Positions 35,248-46,913 are shown, counted from the first letter of the stretch. The stretch is 64,000 nucleotides of DNA from Laburnicola sp. R22_1 (GCA_014281115.1 JACONQ010000015.1:992001-1056000), one strand, 5' to 3'. The notes: generated by a model not told the origin, from the sequence alone. Numbers and translations are program-made.

Positions 35248-37360
35248 CTGTGTCCGTGCACTCAACGCCCGGATTTAGTCAACGCCCTGCTGAACACCAT
35301 AGCAGCTTAACTAAAATAAGGCTGCAGAGCCACACAAAATCGCTATTATTACGAGATTTTGTAGTAGAGTACTATTTTAATGCTTGCGATTCACCTGTGC
35401 TACTTATATTTACTTAGAAGCTTAACGTTACAGCTGTTCTGCGTGGTCTTGGGTAGAGCTGCTGATATGGCACCTAAAGCCTCCTAAGTAGTTATAGTAT
35501 TAACTACGCGTTTCTAACGCTTGTTGCTCTGTATAGATAGCTGCGAGGCCTTTCTCTTACCCTTTTAGGTAGATTATAGAGCTTTTGCATCGTCGCGAGC
35601 TTCTCTCTAGTAAGCATGCTCTGCTGCCTTCTTAGCCTTCTCCTTCTCCTTGGCTACCTTAGCTGCCTCCCTTGCCACACGCTTCTCCTCTGCAATTTTC
35701 TCCTTGCATAGCTTAGCTGCCTTTTTTAACTTAGCCTTCTTAGCTTTTTGAAGCTTCTGCTCCTTCTCCTCTTGCTCCTTTACAGACTGACGTACGCGAG
35801 CCTCCCTAACCTTCCTTAGTGACCAGAAAACCGCCCCCCCATAGTACTCTTAACGTTGTTGCAGATCTAGAGGTTTTCCCTTCTTCTTGTGCTTCTTTTT
35901 TGTAGTAAGAGCCTCTCTTAACCCAGCAATCTTATGGTGAAGTAACTTATTTTGAACTGAGATGTGGTGGAGTGAGCGGCTAAGCTTCTGCGCGTCCTTA
36001 CTACTCTAATCTTCTACTGCGGATCGTACAAGGCGGTCTAGTTTACGCCAGTTAGATCCGCTGAGTACTGATGTAGAGCTCTCTTGCGATTCCTGCTCAT
36101 CTAGGGTAGTGTTGGTGAACCTTTTGAGTATAACCTCTGGGTTGAATGGTGATATGCCTGTTGCTTTAAAAGACTTAAGTATTATCTCCTCCTTAAAAGA
36201 GCTTGTCTAGGCCTCCCAGAATAGAGGGAAGAAGTCCCCTTTCTTAATAGGGAGGAGTCCCTGGCTCTGGTGGAGGTGATCTGATAGCTCCTTTGAGTAC
36301 GCAGTTGATAGAGGCTTAAATAGAACCACATTAAGTGGCTGAAGCGTGTAGGTTGAATGAGGGGGGAAGATGGCTAGGAGTATCCTGTTACGGTCGCAAT
36401 AGTCGATAAAATCCATAGTAACGTGAGATCTATGGCCATTAAGGATAAGTAACTAGTAAGACTGTTAAGCTTTTGCCTTGGTGTAGCGATTAAACACCTG
36501 TTTAAGCCAGGCAAGGCTGATATTGTTGTTTGTCCAGCCTAAAGGCGACGAGGAAATGTGTACTAAGTGCTCTCCTGCCTTAATATCCTCTACCTAGCTT
36601 GATTGTATAGCCTTATTAGTAGCCTAATAGATGAGGCTTGGCGGCAAGGCTGATCTATTAGCGCAAACACACGCTAGGAGGGTAATCCATTTATAAGAGC
36701 TATCTTAGAGAGATGCTATAACCTCCTTATTCTCCCACATTCGTCTGCTGAACACTCGTTTTGATCGGCTAGTGATACCAATTAAGAAGCCTTTTTCATC
36801 CATATTATACGTGTGACGAGGCTCGATGTCATATTCCTTGATTTTAGCACCTAGGAGATTAAAATACAGGCTGTATTTATCCCCTGAGTCGGCTTGGTGG
36901 CGATTGCTGTCCATACTAGCTGCCTATCGAGAGATCAGATGGATGTTGTGTCGGTTGATGAAGCGAGTAACCCAGCTCTCGCTCACTGGCTCCTTGGCTA
37001 TTGTTGACGCGAAATTTCGTATTATCTCTCTTGTGGGTGGCAAGTGATGCGCTGTAAGCCCTTTAATGTATTGTACAAGCTCCTGCTCTTGTTGGGGACT
37101 GAGTTTCTGTTGGTTAAACCCCGCAGTTGCACGCGTCGTTTGAATCGCTTGGTGCCTTCGCGACAGCGTACTTCGATCAACGCCATGCTTGCTAGCGATC
37201 TTAGTATAAGAGAAAGATTCTTCTGACCTTAGCGATTCTATTTCTTTAATTGCAGCCTCAATTGAGCTCATATTGGTGGCGTTATGGCGTGTTGAAATTT
37301 GGGGTGGTTTGCGTTCAGCGGGGCGTTGACTGAATCCGGGCGTTGAGTGCACGGACACAG
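35248..37360 (-). mobile_element. pogo-type transposon, long C-terminus family, copy 1
   Basis: 2,113 bases. Inverted repeats start CTGTGTCCGTGCACTCAACG on both sides (35248 and 37360), about 50 bases with a few transitions. TA is at 35246-35247 and 37361-37362. The right TA is also the left TA of the next element. Confidence 0.92.
35420..37271 (-). pseudogene. pogo-family transposase, copy 1, second catalytic Asp lost
   Basis: Start at 37271 (MSSIEAAIKEIESL). Helix-turn-helix with IASKHGVDRSTLSRRHQA (about 37200-37150), CENP-B-type domain ending VTRFINRHNIHLISR (36924), then NMDEKGFLIG with the first Asp (about 36800). The second motif reads LILNGHRSH (about 36430): Asp to Asn and Gly to Arg, both G-to-A. 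The third reads LQPLNVVLF. The C-terminal part has a Lys/Glu-rich coiled coil (EKEKAKKAAE, about 35640). Stops are TAG at Gln/Trp positions, fewer than in the copy at 23747. The C-terminal end is approximate. Confidence 0.85.
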
Positions 37361-37362
37361 TA

Positions 37363-39496
37363 CCGTGGGTCACCACCTGGTGCACGGCCCCACCTGGTGC
37401 ACGGTTTCCAGATGCCCACACCCACAACTTTTGCAGCTGTAGAGTCGCATATATATTGTATTATCGCGAGATTTTTTAGTGGAGGGCTTTTAAGGACCTA
37501 TTTGATTGATTGGTAACGATAAACTACGTGCGATACCTCTGTGGGAGGCGTACTTTGCAGGTACGCGTGGCAGGGCCGGGTGTAGGCACCACATCAACTA
37601 CAGATGATATATCCACACCAACATCCTCTGTCTCCTCAGCGACTTAAGGAGACGGTGCAAAGGCCTTTTGACGGCGTCTATTACCCTTTTTGGAGAATTG
37701 TATATCTTGTTGGAGTTGCTTTTTGGCTTCGCGCGCGATCCTAGCTTCTTCGCGCTGCACGGCCTTCTCGCGCTGTTCTTAATGGCGTATTTCTTTGGCC
37801 ACCTCTCTCATGCGCTGCCTCTCTTTAAGCATAGTAGCCTTCTCCTGCTTTTGCTACTCCCTACGCTTAATCTTCTTAGACTTCTATTGTTGTAGTAGCT
37901 GCTTATTAGCATCCTTTTGTGCTTGGCGATTGCGGGCGTTCTTGACTTTGGATGGCGACTAGAATATAGCTCCACTATTATACTCCTGCGGTGCCTTAAG
38001 TAATAGAGGCCTGCCACGTTAATGGCGCTTCTTCTTATTAACAAAGGCCCCTCTGAGTCGCTCGTTTTTATGCTGGAGGAGCTGTTTTTGTACAGCCATC
38101 ACGTGAATCGTCTGGCTTAGCTGTTGGGAGCGTCAATTGTAGATATCCTCCACTACCTGGCGCAGTAATCGCTCAATCTTTCTCCAATCTAAAGCGCTGA
38201 GTACGGAAGTAGTACTATCGCTTAATAAGGGCCTCTTAGTCTCCTCTATTTTAAACTTCTTAAGTATAGCCTCTAAGTCTAACGGCGAAAGCCCTGTAAC
38301 TTAAAAAGCCGTTAAGATTGTCTTTTCCTTAAACGTTGTATGCCAGGCCTTATAGAACAAGTGGAAGAAGTCTCTTTTTGTAATCGCGGAGATGCCCTGA
38401 CAGCTATACATGAACTCGGAGAGCTTGTTTAAGTAGGCAGTTAATAGAGGCTTGAAAAGGCAGACGTTAAGCGGCTGCAAGGTGTGGGTAGCGTGGGGAG
38501 GATAGATGGCCAGAAGAATCTAATTGTTGTCGCAAAACTTAATAAACTCCATCGATATATGTGAGCTATAGCTGTTAAGGATGAGTAAATAATATAATTG
38601 TCTTGCCTTTGCTTTTGTTTCGCGATTAAACACCTGTTTAAGCCATGAGAGCCCTAGCTTGTTGTTGGTCCATCCACTGGGCGATAAGGCGAAGAAGGTT
38701 TTGTGCTCTGTAGGGTCGAAATCCTAAAGCTATAAGTCTTGTATCTTGCTAGAAACAGCCTAATAAATTAGCGCAGGCGTAAGATAGCTGCTGTCGGCGC
38801 AAATACAGGCTATTGTAGTTATCCACTCCCTATTGCTGTCCTAGAGTGCTTGTTTCACGCCTCTGTGATTATATTGATGGCAGGAGAACACGCGCTTCAT
38901 TTTTGACAGCACCCTAATTAAGGAGCCCTTCTTATCTATATTGTAGATATTGCGAGCCTCGATATTATACTAAGTTATCTTCTGGTCTAGGAGCTTAAAA
39001 TATAGGGCGTATTTGAAGGCAGAGTTAGCTCTGTGGCGTGTGGAATCGATGCTGGATACCTATTAAGATATAAGCTTAATGTGATGCCGCGCAATAAAGC
39101 GATCAACCTAGTTTTTTCCTGGCTCTTTTCCTGCTATTTCTGCTGCGAAATTCCGTATCATCTCCCTTGTAGGTGGTAGCCCTCGTACACAGAGCTTATC
39201 AATATATTGTACGAGCTCAGTTTCCTGTGTAGAGTTGAGAAGGCGCATATTATCGACTTTCTCCGCATAGCTGCCGATAACCCCGCGGTGACGCTTCGAC
39301 AGCAACGTTCGATCAACACCGTACTTTTTCGCAGTCTGAGTATAATTAGGCTTCTCTCCAAGCTTCAGCGATTTGAACGACTCTAGGGCAGCCTCTATTG
39401 GGTGTATATTGGTGGTGTAAAGCGATTCTGAAAGTGCGGGAGATTTGGTGTTGGCCGTGCACGAGGTGGGGCCGTGCACGAGGTGGTGACCCACGG
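37363..39496 (-). mobile_element. pogo-type transposon, long C-terminus family, copy 2
   Basis: 2,134 bases. The ends start CCGTGGGTCACCACC. Within each end a 13-base unit, CACCTGGTGCACG on the left, is present twice in tandem (37376-37405 region; CGTGCACGAGGTG twice at the right end). TA is at 37361-37362 and 39497-39498. Confidence 0.9.
37455..39417 (-). pseudogene. pogo-family transposase, copy 2, start codon and catalytic Asp lost
   Basis: The expected start is ATA (39417-39415) where copy 1 has ATG, then HPIEAALESFKSL. Helix-turn-helix TAKKYGVDRTLLSKRH (about 39330), CENP-B-type domain, then a first catalytic motif with IDKKGSLI (about 38930). The second motif reads LILNSYSSH (about 38575): Asp to Asn, Gly to Ser and His to Tyr, all transitions. 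The third reads LQPLNVCLF (about 38470). The C-terminal coiled coil ends LPQRYR, as in the copy at 52903. Numerous TAG/TAA stops. Confidence 0.83.
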
Positions 39497-39925
39497 TAGG
39501 ATCTGGATGTGGTCCTGTCACTTTAACGCATGCTGCCACTGCTTTAGCGCCTTTGCGTGGTGCAGATCGCGCGTCCTTTAGTGCGAATACAGACTCGCCT
39601 AGAAGCCTGTTATTATGGCCTTGCTCCCTTCTATTTGCCACTTTGTTGTATTGTCGCATCCGTTTTGTTAACCTCAAGAAGTTTTAGTTGCACTGTCTTG
39701 CGATCTCTAGGAGACAGTTTATTGCTTGCTTGGACGTAAATATTTCAGGGTGTGTATCTGCCACCCCGCGCGCTATTACGGCTGCCCTGCCTTTCTCTAA
39801 GTTTGTCTAGATTGGCTTACCCAGGACCTTGTTTCTGGATAGGACAGCCTCCACCTCCTAGTATATGATGTGATACTCCGTGTCCGATATGTTAAGGATA
39901 CTCTGTACGGTGTCTTTAGCCATGT
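39497..39925 (-). pseudogene. Unrecognised ORF remnant
   Basis: A minus-strand frame from ATG at 39925 (MAKDTVQSILNISDTEYHII) stays open except for three TAG/TAA at Gln/Trp-like positions, and is cut by the transposon at 39496. About 142 residues, basic, without a motif I recognise. It is not clearly part of the NLR gene: the frame after removing both pogo elements is off by one from the NACHT frame. Confidence 0.4.
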
Positions 39926-40104
39926 GTGCGGGATGTGGTGTGTGTGCGTGTTTAAAGTCTGGTTCTATGTGAGGTCGCGTCTTGGTGTGGAATCATCGCG
40001 GCGTCGGCGCGTCCGCTGGCCAAAAACCCGCCCTGTTGTCTTGGCATTCCTACTTCACATTAGCTGTTGGTGCGAACCATAGTTACTATAGATGCGCGAA
40101 AATA

Positions 40105-40122
40105 TCACAGTGAATCACTATA
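40105..40122. repeat. Palindromic TCACAGTGA-type motif
   Basis: TCACAGTGAATCACTATA: two arms (TCACAGTGA / TCACTATA) around a short centre. A related CAGTGACTACTG follows at 40137. It is the leftmost of the motif series discussed in the findings. Confidence 0.6.
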
Positions 40123-40249
40123 ATAGTATTTAAACTGCAGTGACTACTGTCCTGCCGAAGTAGGTGTACAAGCCAAATGTGAACAAGCGCCTTAGAAGCG
40201 CCATAACTATACCTAGGTCGCTATACTTGTTCCACGGCCATAAGATATA

Positions 40250-40991
40250 TGTTACAGGCAGATTATAGAATGCAATAAATTTCTAACTAAGGAGACTAGA
40301 GCTGTAACTTTTGTTGTCATTACTTGTAACTTAGAAAAAGTTTTCGTTGCCGCTGTTGAAGTTGCTGTTGCTGTTGACATGGCCTTTGGCGTTTGCACGG
40401 TCGTGGCCATTAGTATGACTGGAGCTGTGACTGTTAATAGGGGGCACGACGTTGTTAAACGAGTAAGCGTAATAATGTACATTGTTCTGCAACTGCGACA
40501 GAAGCGGAGGGTTGCTTATGCGGTGAGGTTAGAGACAGGCGACCATATGGTGTTTGGCGGAGGCCGGACAAGATAAGGCGCATGGCGTTAATGAGGTGAA
40601 GACAAAGCTCAGTGGGCGCGAATTCGAGAGCGGTCTGAATGACGTAGTTGCTGTACGAGTCGCTCATCAGCTTCTTGAGCTCCTCTTCATGCATTATCTC
40701 CTAAATTATAATCGCCTTGATGTCTATCTCAGCGCAACAGACGCACTTCTTAATAACATTAGAGCTAAACTCCTGCTTAGGCAGCTTAGCGATGTGGCCT
40801 TAGAAGCCAAGGCAAAGCGGAGTAGTGAAGTTCACTTTGTTAAGGTCGAGGATGTACTGCACTACACGTTGTTGCCACTGTTGGCTTGCTTCAGGGTCGG
40901 CACGTCATTGCTAGAGGAGGACTGCTGCAACTTTAGTATGCCATCAGTGTACGTGGAACGTTTAGGGTTGCTTAGGCCGCTTGGGATGCAT
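40250..40991 (-). pseudogene. Pumilio-family (PUF) RNA-binding protein fragment
   Basis: PUF proteins bind 3' UTRs and repress mRNAs. From about 40870 the frame shows three PUF repeats of the C-terminal half. One has QRVVQYILDLN (N/S-x-x-x-Q type). The second has FSSNVIKKC, where PUF proteins have SNVIEKC, so the recognition Glu is Lys. The third has NYVIQTALEFAP. It then ends RQTPYGR, the usual end of the PUF domain. A Gln- and Asn-rich tail follows. Stops at Gln, Trp or Arg positions (TAA near 40962, TAG near 40700) show RIP. The five or so upstream repeats are missing, so this is a duplicated fragment and not the cell's working PUF gene. Confidence 0.82.
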
Positions 40992-41021
40992 CTATAGTGC
41001 AGTCACTGTGGTTCGTATTCT

Positions 41022-41042
41022 GTCACAGTGATCCACTGTGAC
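41022..41042. repeat. Strong palindrome next to the PUF fragment
   Basis: Arms GTCACAGTG and CACTGTGAC are perfect 9-base complements around a 3-base centre. A further CAGTCACTGTG lies at 41000. It sits between the PUF fragment and the Plavaka gene. Confidence 0.75.
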
Positions 41043-41229
41043 GTCTTTGGTGATACAAGGCTAATAGGATTTGTTATATCAATTAATTCTTACAGTGACG
41101 GCTATGAATATTCTAAGCACTATCGTCTAATGATAAACCCATCCCACGCGTTATGCGTGATGGTTCCCCGCACGTATCTCTTTGATTTCCCTTTATCCGC
41201 CTTGCCGTGTATTTCGCCATATCTTGTTA

Positions 41230-44000
41230 GTTCTTTAATTGCCAGTTGTTGTTGTATGTAGCGTTATACTCCAAAAAGTTAACGTAGTTGTTAACTATAA
41301 ACTTATAGTTGTCACTAGGACCCGCTTCAGATCCACTGTCAGATTAGACGCTGTTATATCTGTAGTTTGCGTCGGCATCCTTCGCTAGTACAACGTGCGC
41401 TGCGCCAATAATCTGTGCTACACGGAAGCGCCGATAAGCCCCTTAGTATCTAGTTTCTCCCAAGTATGTTTCTTGGGCTGACTAGTTCCAAAGCTTAACG
41501 AAACCGTGAATGTCGTCCGGTTGTCCCTGGTCCACTATCTCAAACATCTTAAGAAGGAAGCAAACATATAGGTTCTCTTACTTGGTAGAGTATATAGGGT
41601 TTCGTTCCATAATAGTGAATATTAGCTAGATCTGGCCTACACGCCTACCTTTAAGAGGGGTGTCATCGCGGTCGTATTCTTAAACCCATACATTGTGTTT
41701 AAGCCACTCGCCATTACCTTGCCAATCTAGTACACATTAAACAGTCTCCTAGTCTTCCCATAATGCTTTACTGTTCGGCCTTCCAGTCTCCCTCCAGTAC
41801 CTGAATAACGGGTGGATTGTCATTATATAGAGATCGACCCAACTAGGGTCATCTTTAAGCTGTTCGGCATCCCTCCAATGCGAGCTTGTTCTGCCAGCTT
41901 TAATTATATTCTCCTCTCGCAGCATTACCGCGAGCGCGTCGCGTAGTCCAAGGAATTCAATATAAGTTGCAGTGTTTCAAACAATTGTCCAATAACGTGG
42001 ATTTAACCCCTTCTCCTTTACAAGTAGGGATTCGGACGTGTCGATGCCGTATCGGCTTAATAGAGCCGGTCTAGCCAGTCTACCTGTCCGCACCTCTTCT
42101 GGCCCCTATGTCTTAGTTATTGGCTCCCCCGCGTAGTACTTCGCTAGAGTCTCACATATCTGAATCTTAGTCTATTAAGTGTTTAGACTGCTTATCTGCG
42201 CCAAAGTTTTCTTATAGTTTGTTAATTGGAACTAGTTCTTAATAAGGAACATGTGGGGGGCTTCTGTATACGTGGCAGGGTCACAGTTCGGCAGTAGCCC
42301 ATATTGCCGTACCATCCATATATAGTGGGTGATTGCATGAAGTTTCGGTATCTAGAAGTGCTTTGCGTGTGGTGGACGGAAGCCGACCAATTCCCACTTG
42401 TACGTGTCGACCCGCTGGAGGGATTCGAGCATGTAGCCGAGTGTTTCCTTGTCATGGCTGTGGTAATGAGAAATCATAACAAAGTCGCACACCCCGCGGA
42501 GATACCGTATAGCATCTGGCTTACTTTGTAGGAGGGGGGCGAATACCGCCAGGATCTGCTTTGCAAGGGCCTTCTGTTCGTTTCCAGACCATTGCGATAT
42601 TCGACTAACTAGTATATAGTTGAAGACTTTTAGGCCTGGGAAGTGAGGCACCTTCTAGTAACGCTCGTCAATCCGACTTGTCCCCAACATTGTATATCGT
42701 GCCCTTGAGTTGCCATATATCGAGTTGACCAGACCTGTTAGCCACTTAACAGTATGCTTTATGAGTCCTTTGTGGAGTTGATGTAAGAGGTCTAGCATAA
42801 GAGCCGTGTGTATGTTTACAAATGGGAACTCCCACGCAAAGTTCCTGATCTGGTGCACGTACTCTGGGTGAGAACTCTGGATGCCAGTCTGTCTTATCCT
42901 CCTAATCATACCCACAGTACTGTCGTGCGAGCGATGTGGCGCGTATTCCGCTGATGTCTTGTTAGTGCGGTCGGCATGCATTATTATATTTCGCATTTGA
43001 GGGTGTATTTGACACACTGTACAGTGCTGTCTTGTTTTCACCCCTGTAATTGTTACCTGCTCCTTGTAGTCTGCCATAATACCGCATATAATCGGATAGC
43101 ACATTCTCTCAAACCTATCCGCACATCTCATGCGCATGCCTATTTGACCAATAAACTTAATAGCTAAGTTAGCGGCAGTTAGATGGCGTAATACAGTTTT
43201 ACGGGAGCACTTACGATCCAACACTTTCGCCATCGCCTTGTGGTACACATTCATAGTAATGTCTCTGTTATGCTGCTTAATAATCGGCAGCATCGCTATA
43301 AGCATATTACCTGGGACCTTTCTTGATTGTTGGATGCGTGCATCTAGGTTGCCAATTGATATATACACTAGCCACGCCGCCTGGTCACTATAATAGTTAC
43401 TTAGTTGTGTCTTGTTAACTCCGATTATAACTAGTATAATGGTGGAGTCTTTTAGTAGTTTAGTCTGCATAGTTCACTACTAGTCGGAGTTCCACAGGTC
43501 CGTATACATCCTTACCTTGTGGGAGTTGCCATCTCTATTAGTTGTCTTCTTTAGTATTCGCTTAGGGGCATAAGTCATATGTTATTTAAACAGTTTAAAG
43601 CTGATCTGGAACTCGATGACACTAAGTATGTCCTGTTGGAGGAGTCGACCATCTCCTGTGTCGTGTGCTCCATCGGGCGACTAGTTGCTATTGGGCAGGA
43701 ATATGGTGTGTTCTTCCTATTCGCAACCCGTGATACCTGTCTCGATATTATCTAGTAATGTGTGCCACTGTTTAGCGTTTCGAAATTGTATATAAGACAA
43801 AAACGTTGATAAGCGCTTGTTAGCGAATAAAAGGTTAACGTCTCCTTTTGTACACTGAATATTGTATAGCCACTTAGCGAAGGCATAACTTGTCTTGTTT
43901 TTGAAGAGCGCGTATGGACTATTACTGTAACTCACTGTTAGTATAAACGCGGTGTTGTGGAGTGTGTTAGGGGTAGTACCTGCGTCGCCGCTGTTGGAAT
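41230..44000 (-). pseudogene. Plavaka-type (CACTA/CMC-like) transposase, decayed
   Basis: Plavaka transposases are large fungal enzymes of CACTA-like elements. Visible in one frame: SYAFAKWLYNIQCTKGDVNLLF (43880-43815, read in pieces), FRNAKQWHTLLDNI, YTDLWNSD followed by TAG TAG TGA where the family has three Trp, then IGVNKTQLS (about 43420), AWLVYISIGNLD (about 43380), KVPGNMLIAMLPIIK (about 43310), CTVC (about 43010), a long helical core, and PKLHAITHYIWMVRQYG (about 42330). The C-terminal part to 41230 has many stops. The N-terminal zinc-finger region was not found, and no terminal inverted repeat was located with certainty. Confidence 0.8.
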
Positions 44001-44835
44001 GAACTGTGTATGGGGGTGCCAGCTTGTCGACTAGTGACGTCCTTGAAAGTCTGGCGACTGCTTATGACTAACGTACTTGCCGCGTGCGAGGAAGCTGAGG
44101 TTGTCCATTAATTGTTGTTTGCACCACGGTTATTCTCTGTGCTATCCCTATATATTGAGGCCATGTTATAGATCTCTGGCCCATACTCCTTAGTATTGCT
44201 GTTATTGTTAACCTCTACCTTGCTCTCGCTGTTGCTACTATAATTCATATGGTTGTTGTGTGGCATAATATCTAATAGTGCGCTCTCTTGGGTTGCATTA
44301 GGTGTGGGCAGTGTAGACTGCGTGGGACTGTCTATGGTTTTTATAATTGTACTAACTCTATAACCTGTCATTATAATTTATTATGTAGACCGCTAATAAC
44401 GTACTATTTGTTATTTAGCCTTTGTGCATTGTATCTGGTGCGTAATTAGCCCAGACTAGGTCTTTAGTGTGCGGCCACACACGCACTAGCGGCTAAATAT
44501 CGACTTTATACTTGTATATAGTGCTCTGTGTACTATTAAAACACGCTATGTGGTACGCACTTGTTTAGTGTGGGTTGTATTAGTTTATGTGCTGCTTTTG
44601 GCGTTTTTAACAACGTCTAGTCATGCTAAGAATCTGCCGTGCCAGGGCTGACGCAAACCAACACAACGTATTATTATTATTCTACGTTAGTCCACTATCC
44701 TATAATTAGCGGCCCATAGTCAACAGTATATATACTCAAAGCATTGGAAATAATTACGTTTAATCTAACAGTTCTCTGGATACTTTATTCGCTTACTGGG
44801 AAAGCACGTAGCTAAACTGTTAGTACTTGTTATAG
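44001..44835. other. Spacer without an assignable gene
   Basis: A short open minus-strand frame (44371-44108) is Asn/Ser/Thr-rich and may be part of the Plavaka N-terminal region in another frame. The rest has no visible feature. Confidence 0.35.
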
Positions 44836-45165
44836 TTGTGCACACCCAACTATCTAAATTCTACTTACTCTATCCGTGCAGCATTGAAGAGAAACATGGA
44901 ATTTACCGCTTCTAAGACCTGGAACGATCACAGTGACGACGTCACTTATCTAGCTACCTACACAGTCACCTATAACCTCCTGGGCCTCTTGCCATTTTAT
45001 GTCTCCAAGCCATACCGGGTCGACTACGTGCACGGCTCGTTCGCATGGGTGGTTAATATCTATAACAACAGCCAATTAATAAAGCGCTGCATTCTCGTCA
45101 GGCTAGATAGTGAACTTAAGCACACTTGGCATTTTCAGATCTTGGGGTTTAGGCGTAAGCTTTAG
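44836..45165 (+). CDS. Short uncharacterised ORF (109 aa)
   Basis: Open from ATG to TAG without internal stops, which is unusual among its decayed neighbours. The protein starts MCTPNYLNSTYSIRAAL and is rich in Tyr, Trp and Leu, with a moderately hydrophobic middle (YNLLGLLPFYV). A palindromic CACAGTGACGACGTCAC is embedded at about 44929. No family recognised. It may be a remnant of a larger RIP-damaged gene. Confidence 0.3.
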   Translation: MCTPNYLNSTYSIRAALKRNMEFTASKTWNDHSDDVTYLATYTVTYNLLGLLPFYVSKPYRVDYVHGSFAWVVNIYNNSQLIKRCILVRLDSELKHTWHFQILGFRRKL

Positions 45166-45799
45166 CTATACTCGCGCGACCTCTTTTATTATACTAACTA
45201 TAAAGAGGGGGTACTGTACATAATAACCACAAGCGTTGGTATATATCTTTTAAGTATCCTGGTTGAATGTTCGCTAACGTTATTAAAGAATATGTGGAGA
45301 AGAAGATACTCCTATTTAAGCGAGCGTTATTATTAGTAGAGACAGATATACTAGAGGGTTAGCCATCTAATATAAATAAGCTATAGGCCTGGACATAGGC
45401 CTAGCGAATGCTTTCACTGTCCTGTATATGTACGCGGATGTTTAGTTTTTACTATAAATCACGCTAACTTACTACGTACACCACAATAGCAGTCTAGGTA
45501 AGGTAAAGGTAAATCTATCTCTCGCGCAATATCTACACGCGGCGCAGACGCGCCTGTTTACACTACACATAGTTGTTAAGTAATGGCAAGTTACCCGCAA
45601 GCGCTTTTAACACTAACAACTATTTGCAAACCCTCTTACACTCACCACCTTTAAGTAGCGCCACCACCTTCTATTCTCTATACACAACCACCCGCAACGC
45701 CTCGCACTACTCGCAATAAATAGCCTAATAGATACCCCACAGGACCACCTATCTGCTGCCTGCGCGCCAGACGCGCAGCGCGTCGCCGCTTTCTAAGAG

Positions 45800-46768
45800 A
45801 TGCAAGACTCTAACCCCAGCAGCGTAACAGTATAGAACCTAGCTAGACTGTTTAACTGCAACGCGACCGCATTCTACAATATAAGAAACATTATCACATA
45901 AGACATAATAGACAATAACTAGGTGGATTTTAATTACCCACAGCCAGACAAACTACCCAATGTTACAAGTGTTAAGCAAACAATATTCAAGCACGTCTAA
46001 GACCTCCCAGAGTGCAAAGTTGTCACCAACGCGGGTTTTATAGATATGGTTTTCGACGTCCTATGGGACGCGGCCTTAGATAAACATTAGTTTTGCTTTA
46101 GATTTGAGGCAGGAGATAATGTAGGCAGTAGACAAAAATCACAGACATTAAAGAAACAGACTGCGACTAGTAGTGGGCAGGACACGCACACACCTATTCT
46201 GAAGCGCTAGCGCTACGTCTGAGACGTACCTGTGCCAATTAGGGAAGAGCCTTCTATTTATTTTGATAATATCCTAGTTGTTGTCTTTGACAGTTGTAAC
46301 AAACAACTCCCTAACCTAGTAGTATATATGCACTCAAAGTGCCTTATTTAAGAACTAGAGGACGTTAAACTAATATTACGCAAAATGGACAGTATGGGCG
46401 AGCTTACCCACGAGAGTATCATGTACCCAAAATTAAGAGACAAGATAAGGGAAGCAGCCACGGCCTGCGGCCACAAACCTTTTAATAGAGCTACACATTG
46501 GAAGTGGCGCTTTTAGAGCGTTATTGAGGATGTACCTGTCCCACTTAAGTCGCAGAGCCTTGTTTCTGACTAAGCCTATACGCTAAAAGAGCGCGGCATG
46601 AATGTATGGCTAGTGGTTTTGGTTGACAAGGGTGACGACGTGGAAGGTACTTGCCTGTACTATAATGCACTAACAACCATCTTAGGAAAGAAATTTATGC
46701 GATACGCAGAGAGGGTTAGGCAAGCCACGCTGCAAGGTGGCTTTAGAGATGTTGCGATGTTGGGATAG
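45800..46768 (+). pseudogene. Unrecognised RIP-damaged gene (about 320 codons)
   Basis: One frame holds from ATG 45800 to TAG 46766 with about ten stops. All are TAG, TAA or TGA at places that Gln, Trp or Arg could fill. Reading on upstream to about 45650 keeps the frame (DTPQDHLSAACAPDAQRVAAF). Segments include NLARLFNCNATAFYNIRNII, FIDMVFDVLWDAALDKH, IYFDNILVVVFDSC, ELEDVKLILRKMDSMGEL, MNVWLVVLVDKGDDVEG and TTILGKKFMRYAERVRQA. The composition is mixed globular, without transmembrane stretches. It does not match transposase, RT or helicase motifs that I know. It lies directly upstream of the copia insertion. Confidence 0.55.
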
Positions 46769-46913
46769 GGTTAGCAATAAAGATTTCGCGTATGATGAGA
46801 ATGCAAGATTCTACTTGTCACTAAGAATTATAATGTGAATTAGAAATATATGCACACTGGCACGGCATAAACACATTAACGCTACTTGCCTGGTACTTAC
46901 CAATGGTTAAGAG

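Noticed and set aside
36924..37427. Start of the copy 1 transposase at 37427
   Set aside because: The first 52 codons read through the inverted repeats of two elements. The ATG at 37271 matches the family start.
39497..39925. N-terminal part of the NLR beyond the two pogo elements
   Set aside because: The frame does not join the NACHT frame directly, and the protein has no known effector-domain features. It is listed as unknown.
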